Source: Rhynchosporium graminicola (Eukaryota > Ascomycota > Leotiomycetes > Helotiales > Ploettnerulaceae). Taken from it: a DNA stretch of 64,000 nucleotides. The notes under the pieces are model-generated. The model had not been told where the DNA came from, did not search any database, and saw only the letters and a list, made by a program, of their open reading frames with translations. Position numbers and translations under genes: made by a program. The stretch lies in contig FJUW01000007.1 in NCBI GenBank assembly GCA_900074885.1, forward strand, positions 190,826 through 254,825, written 5' to 3'. This document shows positions 36,901 to 48,090 of the stretch, one piece after another; position 1 is the stretch's first letter; each line of letters opens with the position of its first letter.

Positions 36901-39900
36901 TCTAGTATCTATTAAGCGTTATAGTACTAATTTGATATATTCCTTATATTCCTAGAGCGTTTCCGAGTATATAAAGATATTATCTAAGTAAGCTATATAG
37001 AAATTATCTAGGTAATCTAGTAGTATATTATTTATATATCGCTAGTATATACTAGGTCTATTATAGAGCTCAAAAGATAGTACTTTATATTTATAGGATC
37101 CGAAGCAGGTTCGGAAAGTAGTATACTCCTCTGATTCGGGGTCTATATAGATATAGTTAAATACTGCCCGGATATCTAGTTTAGTAAAGATTACTACTTT
37201 AGATATACGAGTTAAGAGCTTATCGATCCTAGGTATTAGGTAGGAATCCTTTCGAGTGATCGTATTAAGCTTACGATAGTCGATATAGAAGCGTAATCCT
37301 CTATCGGCTTTCTTAACGAATAGTATAAGTAATATAAAGGGACTTTAGCTGGATTCGATAAATCCCTTATCTAAGTTCTTTATAAGATACTCCTTAGTTA
37401 CTTGTAATTCGTCTATAGATTACCGATATAGGAGCGAATATATATTAGATAATAGTTCTTCTAGAATAATTTTATAATCGTATAAGTAATATAGTAGAAG
37501 AATATTAGAATCCCGCTTAGAAAAGGCTTCCTTAAGGGTATAGTACTATTCCGATAGCTTTTCGGCTACGAGTCGTTTAGTATTAGGATCCTTAGGAGAG
37601 TCGCTATTTAGATAGTCTTATAAGAGGCAGTCTATCTCGTAGATACTAATAAAGAATAATTCGGAACTTTTACGTTTTATATTAAAGTAAAAAGCTATAG
37701 TACTGATTTAGTAAATCGGAACTAGTTTCTAGATCCTTAGAGATTAAGAGAAGCACTTATAGTAAAGTTTCGGCGTAGGTACCTTTCTCGATGAATTCGG
37801 AGCGGAAAGGGGTTCGGATTCCTTAGCGATAAGCGGAAATAAGTTAAAGGGTAAAGATAATACGTTAATATGCCGTATCGCTACTATTTAGTATAATTAG
37901 TATTAGTCTAGCTAGTTTATAGCTAAGTCCCGCGTATTAGCGTCGATTTAGTAAGATTAATTAATACTAAGTTTGCGAGGCGATAGAGTTATAATTATCT
38001 CCTTATTATATTAGAAAGTAGCTAGATAGCGTTCTGATTATAATAGCTTATAGTAGAGCGTATCTAGCTTAACCTAAAATCGTTGTATCTATTTAATACT
38101 AATAATTATATCTTATTATCCTAAATCGAGAAGAACAAAAGAGTAGTTATAAATACGCTTATTATTAATAGAAAAGTATAAATATATAAAATAAGTAATA
38201 TAAGTTCTAATAGACTATTAGAAACTACGTATTAAAATAGAATAAGGCAGTGGCTCGATTTTAATACTGAGGGCCTCTGATAATCGTCCGGTAAGAGTAT
38301 AATTAATAAATAGATAACCGTTCGCTCTAGTATCGATCAGGCTATTTATAGAGACTCTTAGCTTGTTTATACTAACTATAGTTAGGTATATAAATTACTT
38401 ACTTCCTATTAAGGAGTTAAGGTCTAGATTAGAGAGATTATACTTACGTAGACCTAGGAAAGAGTTTTTACCTAGGCCTCGCTATTTCCTTCTAGTATTA
38501 GTTCAGATTCGGAGGGTATATCTTCTACTACTTCCTTAGTTACTTAATCCTCTTCCGGAAATTCGTTGATTAATTAAACCTTAGGCGAGTTAGGGTAGTC
38601 TAGCTTAATATAACCGAGCTATCTATAACTGTAATACCTAAAGGGTTCTCTAGTCGAGGTAGTAAGGCGTTTTAGCGCAGAGGGAGTACTAGCCCGTACC
38701 GGGGTAGAAGTATATACGTATAGTATAGGAGTAGTTTATCGAGGAGCTAAGCTTAAGGACTAGTAAGAGGTAGAACTAGTAGTAGTCGTAGTAGTAATAG
38801 TAGGCTTATAGTGCTATACCTAGGTAGTAGCTTTCTCGGGATAGGTATATTCTGAGTTATAGTAATACTTAGTATTAAAAGAAAGTAAGGATCTAACTAT
38901 AGAAGTATAATCCTTATTCTACGTTAGTTTAATAATAAGAGTTAAAGCGCGTAAAGATAATATAATCTTATCCTATATATAGAAGAACTACTCTTTCTTT
39001 TTAACTTTACTTTAGATAGTAGCGCTTTGAAATCGATTACGAAACTCAGCGAAGGTCTCGCGTATATAGCTAAGTTATTATATTTCTAGGCGGTAGAAAG
39101 CGTTATAGTAGTTATCTTCCTCTAAACTAGTAAGAAAGTTCTCCTCTAATAAAGAGATTATTTTATCGCTAGTTTCAAACTCGTTAGTAAGGTACTAAAG
39201 CGTAAGATACTCCTTAGCTAATCTAGTAACTAGCTCCTATACGAGAACGCGCCGGGAGAAGTCCGTAAGGTAGTAGTTAGCGTTTATAGCTAGCAAGTCA
39301 CGTATCGATACTCTCTATTAGAGGAAGGTAAGGTCCGATCTATTATCTAAGAGTAAGATCTTCTTAGTAAGATAAGACTTCATAGGGCGTAACTCAACCG
39401 ATTCAGCGCAAGAAAAAGGAGATAGTTTATTAGGAATAATATCATCTCTCTTAGTAATAAATATTAGAATAGAGTTTATTAGATTATTAAACTCCGCTAT
39501 ACGCGGAGATTATAGTATTAGTTCTAGTAGGAGAGTCGAAGATAAGCGAGGGACCCTTATAAGGAACCTATCTTATGCGGAGATTAGTTTATCTATAGTA
39601 TCTTCTAGAGAGTTATTCTTTTCCTCCTAGTCCGCTAATCGTTATAAGAGAGAATAGATCAGGTTCGAGTTACCTATAGTAGTAGGAGTACTTAGCGATT
39701 ATACTCCTAGTGAATTTCGCTTTTATTTTCCTTTCTCTCTTAGTTAGTACTTCCTTAATAAAGTATTAATATTCTCTAGGGTAGAAAACATTTAGGGTAA
39801 GGAAAAGTATAATAGATTAGGTTCAGAGGTAGAGCGAGGGGGATCGCGTTAGGTTCCCCTAGAACTAGAGGAGTCTTTAGTTTATTAGTTAAGAGCTATA

Positions 39901-40190
39901 ATAGTAGCTTAAAAAGGGGTATATTAGGGCTATTTCGGCGGCGATACGTAGAAGTTAAAGTTCTAGAGTATTTATTATACTTTCTTCAAAATCTGTCTAT
40001 AATTCCTTTATACTAAGGAGGTTATTAAAAGAGCGTTAATAAAGACCTCCTCTATTATACTATTTATAATAAGCTAAATCAAACCCTAATTCATAATTAT
40101 CCGAGAGATCTCTAGTATCTTAGCTATATACGAGTAGTTATCGAATAACTAACTTAGTAGTAAGATATTATAGCAGGCTATCTCCGGCTA
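33960..40190 (-). pseudogene. Element C gag-pol, RIP-degenerate
   Basis: Homologous along its length to 9790-15400. It has an integrase zinc region near 35700-35830, RT near 37160-37340 (minus strand LFVKKADRGLRFYIDY-type reading) and a gag knuckle region near 38570-38640. It contains the N-marked duplication at 34303-35235, which must be collapsed before any frame is traced. Less heavily mutated than A in places (more CG and TG retained), but still full of TAG and TAA. Confidence 0.8.
34303..35235. other. 466-bp near-exact duplication joined by one N
   Basis: 34303-34768 and 34770-35235 match except for a few transitions in the first 40 bases, with one N at 34769. An unmerged contig overlap is the simplest reading, because collapsing it restores the family length. 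Confidence 0.8.
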
Positions 40191-40209
40191 TCTTAATCTT
40201 TTTGTTTAA

Positions 40210-40477
40210 TATAACGATATAAGACTTAAGGCGGTATATAAGTAAGAATAAACAAGTAGGGAGGCTAAGAGCGATCTTATATAGTCTACTATAAAAGAAA
40301 CAAAAAGATAAGGAAAGAAGAAGAAGAGAGATAGAGTATAAGGCACCTTATATATATATACTAGTACTAGTCCGATACTATACCGGGTCGGATACTAGTT
40401 CTGCCGGGATACCTGTGAACTTAGGCCCTGTTATCTATCCTTCTTCTCATGTGACATTCAGGTGAGCTGTCGTCACA
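40210..40477 (-). repeat. LTR of element C (right, 5' LTR)
   Basis: 268 bp, ending GTCGTCACA, followed by CTTTT. Confidence 0.9.
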
Positions 40478-40482
40478 CTTTT

Positions 40483-40846
40483 TTCAGTTATAGTAGTAGA
40501 ATAAGCCCTAGATAAGTATCGATTAACTAAGTAGTTACTTAGAGCCGGCTTAATCTAGTAAGCTATAGTATCGCAGAGGAATAAGGCGATCTATAGGACT
40601 TTAAAGGAGTCTACTTCGAACTTGTCCCTATTAAAAGTAAGGTATATCTAGTACTAGAGGATAAACTATCTTAGTTTATTATAGTTCCTATAATAAGTAT
40701 CAGGTAAGTTTATACGAAACAGTATACTCTTATCGATCTTATTAACCTTATCCGGCCTACTAGTCTAGGAGCTTTCTCCTACGATAGATCCTTCTTTAGT
40801 AGCTATTTCGTTCTTACTAATAATATTTTAAGTAAGATACTTAAAG
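40483..40846 (-). pseudogene. Element F gag start and leader
   Basis: The last unique part of element F between insert C and its 5' LTR. It should hold the gag N-terminus and primer-binding region. No motif is legible after RIP. Confidence 0.5.
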
Positions 40847-41342
40847 TATAACGTTCCTAGTTCTAACTAGTACGCGGTATATAAGCTCGTCGGTTAGTAT
40901 TAGCTATAAAGTAAAGTAAATAAGAAGTTCGGTTCTTAATTAGAATTAAGATATTATAAGCAGGTATTAATTACTATATGAATTTAAGCACGAAGCTTCT
41001 ATCTAATAGCAGAAGTGCTAGTCTTATATAGAATCTTCGTTCCCTTATACTAGCTATATAAGACCGTCTTACAGAGCGCGCAAGCTCTCGCGACCTATCT
41101 AGCAGTCTAGCATATCACGTGATCCTAGATTACCTATAGCTATAATACTATTATTACTTCAATATAGGTAGATATATAGTACTACTCACTAGTTTATACT
41201 ATAACCGTATTAGTGCCTTTCCTCTAATAGTACTAACTCTTTTCTAGTACTAAAACCCGTCTAGTACTTACCACTAGGTAGTACTATCAGTATTCTAGTG
41301 CTAGGACGGTTTTAGTGCCAAGAACTATGCTGGTTCGTGACA
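40847..41342 (-). repeat. LTR of element F (right, 5' LTR)
   Basis: 496 bp, paired with 1655-2150 and followed by GATTC at 41343-41347. Confidence 0.9.
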
Positions 41343-41791
41343 GATTCATCGATAAAGCAAAAGTAGTAAGAATTCTAGAATACTATCTTACGCCTCTAAG
41401 TAGCGATTAATTCGTCGTTTCGTTAGGCCGCAGATACTAAAAGTACCTTCTTAGTATATTTAATTCGTTTAAGAGCTTTAGAGACTTGATTGATCGATAT
41501 ATCGATATCGTAAGCTTCGTAAAGGTAGGTAGTAATCTTATCTAAGTACAGATCTGGATCTCTCTCTAATAGAGCTATGATATATAGCTCCATATTATCA
41601 GTTATTACTAGCTAAGGACCTCTCCGGCGTCGATTTAGAGCCTTATCTTATTAGATTCGACGATTATACTAGCAAATTATCTTATATATTATTCTATACT
41701 CTCTTACTAAGGCGCGCAGGTCAAGATTCTCTCCTGAACATAGTACTTAATCGATTTGGTATGTTTTCTATACTAGCAGATTAGGAGCCAT
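41343..41791 (-). pseudogene. Tc1-like transposase, N-terminal part (element G)
   Basis: The minus-strand frame opens at an ATG at 41791 (MAPNLLV) and shows helix-turn-helix sequence. It reads LERDPDLYLDKITTYLYEAY, then DISINQVSKALKRIKYTKK, AAxRNDELIA and YYFCFIDES, the last holding the first catalytic aspartate. This matches the Tc1/DDE_3 layout (LEENPxxTLxEIxxxLxxxF, STISRxLKRxxxSRK, VFVDES). The catalytic half is at 1103-1654, displaced by element F. The terminal inverted repeat of G was not identified. Confidence 0.85.
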
Positions 41792-43420
41792 GATATTAAC
41801 GTTATAGCAGACTTAATATATACTCTATAGATCAAGAGCTTCAAAAAGAAGTAGTTTGGAGGCAAATCGGTATAGTATTCATAGAGCTTCAGTAGTTTCT
41901 AGTTCTGACAATTATAGCATATCAATATTTAGTAGGGTTCACACTAAAAGGCGGTGTACCGGCGTTATTTACTGAAGAATCACGCTAAACCGAAGAATCA
42001 CTATAGACAAGCAAGATGCAGGTAAAGCAAATCAAGGCTCTCACCACTATAAGTAAAGACCTGCATGAGAGGCAATTTCGCCTCACAATTAACTCGATTT
42101 CTCTCTTGACCGAGTTGGCTTCAATTGTGTGTAACAGATCGTTTAGGATCTGAATTAGTATTGTGACCAGCCAGGGTGAGCGTTGTAGCTGTATATTACT
42201 TTCATATAAAGCATTACTTGCTACTAGTGATGACTCGAGGGTGTCTGTTACTTCGCTTGGGGATTTACGCGTCGTATTTCACAAGGTCTCGACCGATAGA
42301 AACCAAACAACAGGCTACTCGCCTTGAACTTCTAAACGGATTTCGATAAGCACGAAGGTGCTGATTGTCGGATCTGTTTTGAGCAAACTTGACACTGATC
42401 TCCATTTCCCTTCCGAGTCAGTAGATTAATTCTCCAAGGAAAGTGGCGAGGACTATTGCATGCACAAGCCGTGAACTAACCAACATCACGTAGAGATCAA
42501 TATCATCTAAATGCTAGTTACCGATGATAGACTCTGTCCATTGCTAAGGCACTCCCCCACTACACGTTCACCCACAAAAAGAACTTGCTAGCCATCTCCG
42601 AGAGATGCAACCGCAAGGATTTACCGAGAAGCATCACATTTGGAAACCTGGGGATTGTACGTCCTCGCTTCACCGGTCCCTTCCCAGCTCTAGACCAGCC
42701 TACGGAGTATAACCACATATGGGGAGTTTTGCGGAGAAAATCCAGGAGATCGGACTAATGATTAGAAAACCTACTTGCCATACGGGGAAGGGCGAGACTC
42801 GTAGCAACCTTTCTTCTCCTGTAACACCGACTTGGTTCAGGCTGATCGTGGTAATTGCTCGTATTACTTAGAATTTAGGAGGAACTCAACGTACTGACCT
42901 TAGTCCGTGCCTTTTTTATAGTTAAGGCAGGCAGTACGTGAGCGGATTCCGGGATTGCTCGATTCCTCGACGTTTGGATAGAGAAGAACTGCTCTTGGTA
43001 GGGATATCTTTACCGGCGGGGTGGGTAGCTCGGATCAGATCCCGTACACTCGGACGTCACTTAGCTTAGTTAGATTGCTGGCTGATGCCCGGAGGTTTAA
43101 ATCACGCGGAAGTTCGAGGAAGACATATTAGTTGTCCAAAACATAAAGTGCCGTCGGGATTAAATCATTATCGTCCTACGGATGGCCTTCGAGGTGCATA
43201 AGGGTGTTTTTCGAAGGTGGAAGCTGCTCCCTCTGTTGTACTGTAATATGTCTCCTTGCCTCCTCTCCTTGTCAACCAAAAATGCAAAAGCAGCTGGATT
43301 CGAAAAGGCCGGAACAAGTGTGCCTTGGTATCTTCCGTACAGTACGTGCATTAGCAGAAAGTTAGTTGAAGAAAGCGGAAGCATTCGGATAGGATGGATG
43401 CGATGAATTGACGGGGACGG

Positions 43421-43447
43421 GATGAGATGGGATGGGATGGGATGGGT
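43421..43447. repeat. (GGGAT)n microsatellite
   Basis: About five GATGG/GATGA units in a row. It resembles no telomere repeat and explains the proline-rich look of the minus-strand ORF across it. Confidence 0.8.
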
Positions 43448-43714
43448 TGGGAATGGGAGAGCCTGCACCACGCTAGGGCCAGCCTAGAGCTACTCCGTAG
43501 ACTCCGCTAGTGTCAAGGATAAGTTTCGGCAGGGGGATTGCAGCTTTCCCTATTACAGTAGTGACTGCTCCGTGCTATAGGTTACGCATAGCAAAAGCTT
43601 CTTTGCTTATAACCTGATTAAGGAAAGCGTCAAATAGCTGAGGACCCCTAAGAAACCTCCGTAGAGTAGCAGGTCGAGGCAGGGCAATCAGAGGTCGAAT
43701 GGAGGGTCTCCTAG

Positions 43715-43758
43715 CGGACTGACTGGCCAAAGTCAGCGGACTGACTGGCCAAAGTCAG
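43715..43758. repeat. Two direct 22-bp repeats
   Basis: CGGACTGACTGGCCAAAGTC plus AG occurs twice back to back. Each unit has CTGACT and AGTCAG arms able to form a small hairpin. Confidence 0.85.
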
Positions 43759-44329
43759 ACTAAATGTTCATCGACACCGACCGAATAAGTACGAGCTGCG
43801 GAAGGAATATGGAAGCATCATACTGAGTACAGGGGATACTCAATGCTTATTCGCTATATGTGCACGTAGGTAAAGCCTTTCTTATCCAGGGCATAAAGCT
43901 TGAGGGTATTACTCGGTACCTACATCGCGAGAACAGTCCACAAAGTATGGTCTGTGCGTACTTCTTCGAATTTCTGTCTGCAAGGGCTGTAATGTACAGT
44001 AACTTAGGTGGGCAGGGGTTGCCACTAATAATCAAGCAACATTATACAGTCTACGGGTAAAGTGGTCACGAAGTATCTAGAGTGCGCGGCCTATCTGGAA
44101 TTGCTCATTATTTGCCCCTTGTACTAAATAGAAGAAGCATAGACCGCGTTCGGTACGGAAGATTGGTTTCCGTCGGTCTCGAATAGCACTTTATCTACTA
44201 AGTATACAGGATAATTGCGGAGCAAATTCGCATATTCAACTCTTTTCTATAGAAAGCATTACCTTGCGAATTACTACGGTGCACGAGACCCACTGAGAAC
44301 CCACTTTCGTACATTATTTACTATCTATA

Positions 44330-46151
44330 CAGTGAAACCCCTGTTATAACGATTGATTCGGGACAGTCAAAAATATCGTTATAACGGATATATCGTTATA
44401 AAGGAACGAGTTTATATTATATAAGCCACCTATCAAGGGAACCCTAGGAGAGCGAGTCTCTCTCTATAGACTGCAACTCCTGCTCGTAGCGCTTAATTAC
44501 TCGTATATAACTTATATTCATAGTTCTTTACTTCTCTATAAAGCAAAGTAATACCTTTAAAGCCTGCCTTACGTCTTGAATAGAGTATTCTGGCTCTAGA
44601 ACTAAGTCTCTAGCCTCGTCTTCATCCTCTAGAGTTTCGCTTTACAAGTGATCTTCTATTATCTCTTATAATAAAGCGTCGTTAGTCTACTCGTTCTCTA
44701 TATTAATTGCGTCCGTTATAGCTTCTTCCAGGGGGTTTAAGAAGTTACTTAAACTTATAGCGTCCCTAATATCTGCTACTATTGAAGCTTATTAATAAAG
44801 CTATATAAGATCAGCTAGCTGAGGTAATATCAGAAGAGCTATTAGAGCTACGACTAGAGTTAATTTCCAGAAGCAGTTATAAATTATCGTATTACTAACG
44901 TTTATAAACTAACTCCGGAATACCTATCGTAGAGCTAAGTAGACGTTCATAGATTATATTAGCTTATCTCCTCTTTCAAGGCAGTCGATTATATATTATA
45001 GCTAATAATAATAGTAATAGGCCTTAAGATTCTGAATAATACCTTAATTAAGAGGTTAGAAACGACTCGTCGAGTTTAGAGGTAGCTAGTAAATCCGAAT
45101 ATTCGCAAGTAGCGGACATAGTTCTAAGCTAGTATAATAAGCTAAGAAGTTATCTATAGCTAGCAAGATAGTTCTATTACTAATATAGTAATAGAAAGCC
45201 TTCAGCTAGTTAACTATAATAACTATATTCATCTAAGCCTTCTTATTCCACCGCTACTCGCCTCCTATAGTCGAAACGCTAATATTCTGTAAAGCGCGCG
45301 GCGTTTTATACTTTCTAATACACTATATTAGAAGCTTATCACTTCCTATAGCGTTTATATAAATAATAAGAGATATTCGAGACTTATCCTTCTTCAGGCT
45401 AGCGCGGGGTTATATTAATAGACCGCGAGAAGGGGTTATTCTCCAGAATAAGCCGGTTTCGTCTATATTATATATATCCTCCTAATTATATTCGCCGGCT
45501 AGTATTCGTAGAGCCTTAATCTCGTCTTCAGTCGATTCTAGTAAAGAGGCGTCTTCTCAAAAGCGCTATTATACTCGTAAATTATATCTCTTCTTATAGC
45601 TTTCAAGCTAGCGTTTACTGAATTCAGGGCAAGGCTTACCCTAATATTAAGGTAATTAGTGCCAGAGAGTCTACGCCTTCTGCCGTATAATTTCACCTGT
45701 TATAAACCCTCCGCGAGCCTTAATCCGAAGCTGCTATTATATAAGAATCTGCTCTAAGTCTTCCTAATAGCCTACTCGTAGTCGTGACTATATACTATCA
45801 ATTACTAAAGCTATAGACGTATCGTTAAGGTAGGAGAAATGAGCTCTAAGAGACTCTAATACAGTTAACTAGCTAATCTTATAGTTAAATTAAGTATAGA
45901 ACTAATCAATATAAGCCTTATGAGATAGTATAGGCGTTTAGGAGCTTCGCTAGCGTCGTAGAGCTCGTCGCTACTCAATTGTAATTGATATTCGAGGTAT
46001 ACCGAGCTGAACTGATATAACGATATACGGCAATTTAGTAACGATATCGTTGATATTAGGAATTATATAAGAAAACGCTCCGTCCGTGGAAATATATCGC
46101 TATAATGGAAATATCGTTATAACGGTGATCGTTATAACAGGGGTTTCACTG
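44330..46151 (-). mobile_element. Pogo/Tigger-like DNA transposon
   Basis: 1822 bp with a perfect 24-bp terminal inverted repeat (44330-44353 and 46128-46151, starting CAGTGAAACCCC), flanked by TA on both sides (44328-44329 and 46152-46153). The terminal sequence and TA duplication are typical of the pogo/Fot group. Extra copies of ATATCGTTATAACGG lie just inside both ends (44380-44403 and 46111-46135). The interior is a RIP-degenerate transposase. The tips are intact, the gene is not. Confidence 0.9.
44430..45950 (-). pseudogene. Pogo-type DDE_1 transposase, degenerate
   Basis: The minus strand reads YNIDETGLFWRITPSRGLL (first catalytic Asp in the DETG box) near 45415-45475, LKKDKSRISLLF next to it, then TILLAIDNFLAYYTSL near 45130-45185 (second Asp, compare LLLIDNxxAH), and LNSTSRFxPLNxGIIQNLK near 45005-45070 (compare LPPNxTSxxQPLDQGVIxxxK). 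These three motifs in order define the DDE_1/CENP-B-like transposase group. Where they are legible, TAG replaces expected Trp or Gln and Asn replaces the third Asp. Ends are approximate. Confidence 0.85.
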
Positions 46152-46153
46152 TA

Positions 46154-46761
46154 CCAAGTATTTACCTACCTGTCTCGATAGCCAGCGAAAGATCCATAGG
46201 TCTGAACGAACATCTGACGCTGTAATGAATAGTACACGTGCTTGACTTTTCGAAAATTATATGGGTGTGTCTGCATAGAAGCATCTTACACGCAAAGAAA
46301 TCAAGACACATGACTTTTACAATTAAGATTCTACATACATCTACTCCGTGGTTACCCCAATACTTTATCATTCCCTGACCTATCTGACGAAGCACTCAAC
46401 GGCTGACGCGTAAGCCTCCTCTTCCACTCATTTATGTATCTTCTTCTTCCTACTTTATTATTTTTTTGATCACGTGAAGAGTAGAGCTAAAATACTGTAG
46501 CTACCCTGGGACTCCAGGGGCAGGCGAAGGGTTACGGAGTAGAGGCTTCCGTATGGGTACGGAACTCCATGATTTCGTAGAGTTTAAACTATGAAATTGG
46601 TTGAAATGAATTGGTAGCAAGCAGCTTACTAAGTACACGTAAGAAGAGTGGCCACCTCTTACTTTCCCCAGTAATTTCGTACCATGCTATCTATACCTCC
46701 ATACGATAGGGTGTCTCAGGTGGGTCTGGCCCGGCACTACGGAGTATAACTGTAAAGGAAA
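46154..46761. other. Unassigned spacer with one inverted-repeat arm
   Basis: No gene seen. A 77-codon minus ORF at 46162-46395 has no family features. The arm at 46561-46656 matches 49643-49735 in inverse orientation. Confidence 0.6.
46561..46656 (+). repeat. Left arm of a ~93-bp imperfect inverted repeat
   Basis: CTCCATGATTTCGTAGAGTT and the following CAAGCAGCTT and GTGGCCAC blocks recur as the reverse complement at 49643-49735. The arms flank both Tc1-like copies. Confidence 0.8.
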
Positions 46762-48043
46762 TACTTCGTACAGGGTATAATAATCTCACAATTCTTATCT
46801 ATGCACACTAGATACTTAGCAATACTGCTTTTATTAAAACCCCTAGTATTTTATAAGACCTCCTTCGGCTGCAATTACTATTTTATATCTCTCTAGCATT
46901 TCCTGTATTAATTCCCTGATTCTTTCAATCGTAATCGATTCCTAAGCCTCGTAGATAGCCTCCCGTAGTCTCTTATATGAAGAATAAACCTTCGGGTATT
47001 TCCTTTGAATATAGTCTTTTATCTCGTCCTAAATAGTCTTAATTAGATTCAAATCAGGAGAGTTCGCAGGCTAGAAGATAAGCTTAATTTCAATTACTTT
47101 AAATACTAATTAAGTATACTTAGAAGCATGCCCCTTAGCGTTATCTTACTGAAATTAAAGCTCGGGATATTACTATAGAATCTCTTGAACTTTCGGTATA
47201 ATAATTCCAGAGTAGGAGCTTTCGTTAATAGTCTCCTAGTCTTTCTCCTAAAATATACTCTTATACCGGCTGTACTTTCCTGATATTCTACCCTAAAATA
47301 TCCACCTGATCTTCCTTTGATATCGCCCTTCTATATAATCAAGGTAATAGAGCTCTAACTCTCCGATTTTCCTTATAACTCGGTCTTTTGTATAGCTCCC
47401 TAGTTATACCTAAGTTTCGTTACTCTAGAGTATTGAAAACTACTGCTCTTCTGTCCAGTTCTCGTGCTCGATAGCCTATTGAAGCCTTACTACTCGATTT
47501 AAGTAAGTAAGGATAAGTTTCCGGCGTGTAATTCGGCGAGTATAGCCCTCTTTCTTAAAAGCTATACGAATTATAAAGATAGAGCACTTCTACCTGAGAA
47601 TAGCAGGTATATCTTCCTATTAAGTTCTTCGGTTTTGAGCTAAAGAAGTAACCTATTCGATAAGACGTTTTCGCTAAGGAGTATTCAGGTATAGCTTCCT
47701 TCTATAAACGTGCTTTTACGGAGTTATTCGGTGCTAAAGAGCGTACCTTACTTAATCGCGAGTAAGATTCAATTATAAGCAATTTGATCTTAAGTTTAAT
47801 TAGCATCGAAATAGAGAGTCTCGATCCTTAATCGCTAGTTACGAGTCGTTGATTTTCTTGGGGTTTTTAGAGTAGGAATACTAAATATTAATTCCATACT
47901 GAAATTCTTGAATTCTGGCCGGAAAAGCGGCGAATTAATATGAATTTATCATTAGGTAAGACCCTTATAAGTAACCCCTTATAAAGAAACCTCTAGAATA
48001 GGTGCACAGACTACGAATAGGGGATTATTACAGCTTGTACGTA
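46762..48043 (-). mobile_element. Tc1/mariner-like element, copy 1
   Basis: 1282 bp including TA at the ends. Left terminus TACTTCGTACAGGG, right terminus reverse complement CTACGTACAAGCTG, so the terminal inverted repeats are imperfect. It lies 47 bp from a related 1290-bp copy with the same layout. The transposase is on the minus strand and inactivated by TAG codons. Confidence 0.75.
46834..47850 (-). pseudogene. Tc1-like transposase, copy 1
   Basis: The minus strand reads PANSPDLNLIKTI (compare WPAQSPDLNPIEnlW, here with Glu to Lys and Trp to stop), DEIKDYIQRKYPKVYSSYKR, LREAIYEAxESI and IVIAAEGGLIKYxGF, ending in TAA at 46834-46836. It contains the second half of a DD34E transposase, with the QDNA-type region around 47120-47160 partly legible. 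The N-terminal end was not defined. Confidence 0.8.
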
Positions 48044-48090
48044 GCATGATGGGCGAAACTGTATTCTTATCATGGTTCCATACGGAGAAA

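Larger units (their letters stand above)
32009..40477 (-). mobile_element. Gypsy LTR retrotransposon C (family of A and D)
   Basis: 268-bp LTRs lie at 32009-32276 and 40210-40477, with target duplication CTTTT at 32004-32008 and 40478-40482. The raw span is 8469 bp. Removing the overlap and gap at 32186-32410 (225) and the duplication with its N (467) gives 7777 bp, the same as D. The right LTR retains terminal GTCACA and is less RIP-altered than the other copies. Orientation and gene order are as in A. Confidence 0.9.
1655..41342 (-). mobile_element. Gypsy LTR retrotransposon F, host of the nested stack
   Basis: The 496-bp LTRs at 1655-2150 and 40847-41342 begin TGTAACGTTCC (right copy TATAACG) and end GTGACA or GTAACA. 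The 5-bp duplication GATTC lies at 1650-1654 and 41343-41347. Removing inserts B, D and C with their target duplications leaves 6746 bp, normal for a Ty3/gypsy element. Pol reads on the minus strand, so the 5' LTR is the right-hand one. Interrupted pieces rejoin: the RT codons for VTF before insert B continue with LKYIIRP after it. RIP stops are everywhere and the element is dead. It inserted into the Tc1-like element G. Confidence 0.9.
41792..44327. other. Transition from RIP-mutated to ordinary DNA, no supported gene
   Basis: TA-saturated sequence ends around 41.9 kb. From there CA and TG dinucleotides are common again. No ORF with family resemblance, codon structure or splice pattern stands out. 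The overlapping 60-100-codon ORFs near 43.2-43.5 and 43.85-44.06 kb have no recognisable features. Two local repeats are listed separately. Confidence 0.6.

Noticed and set aside
43160..43471. Overlapping ORFs on both strands (103 and 74 codons)
   Set aside because: The minus ORF is made proline-rich by a GGGAT microsatellite. Neither shows family motifs or splice structure.
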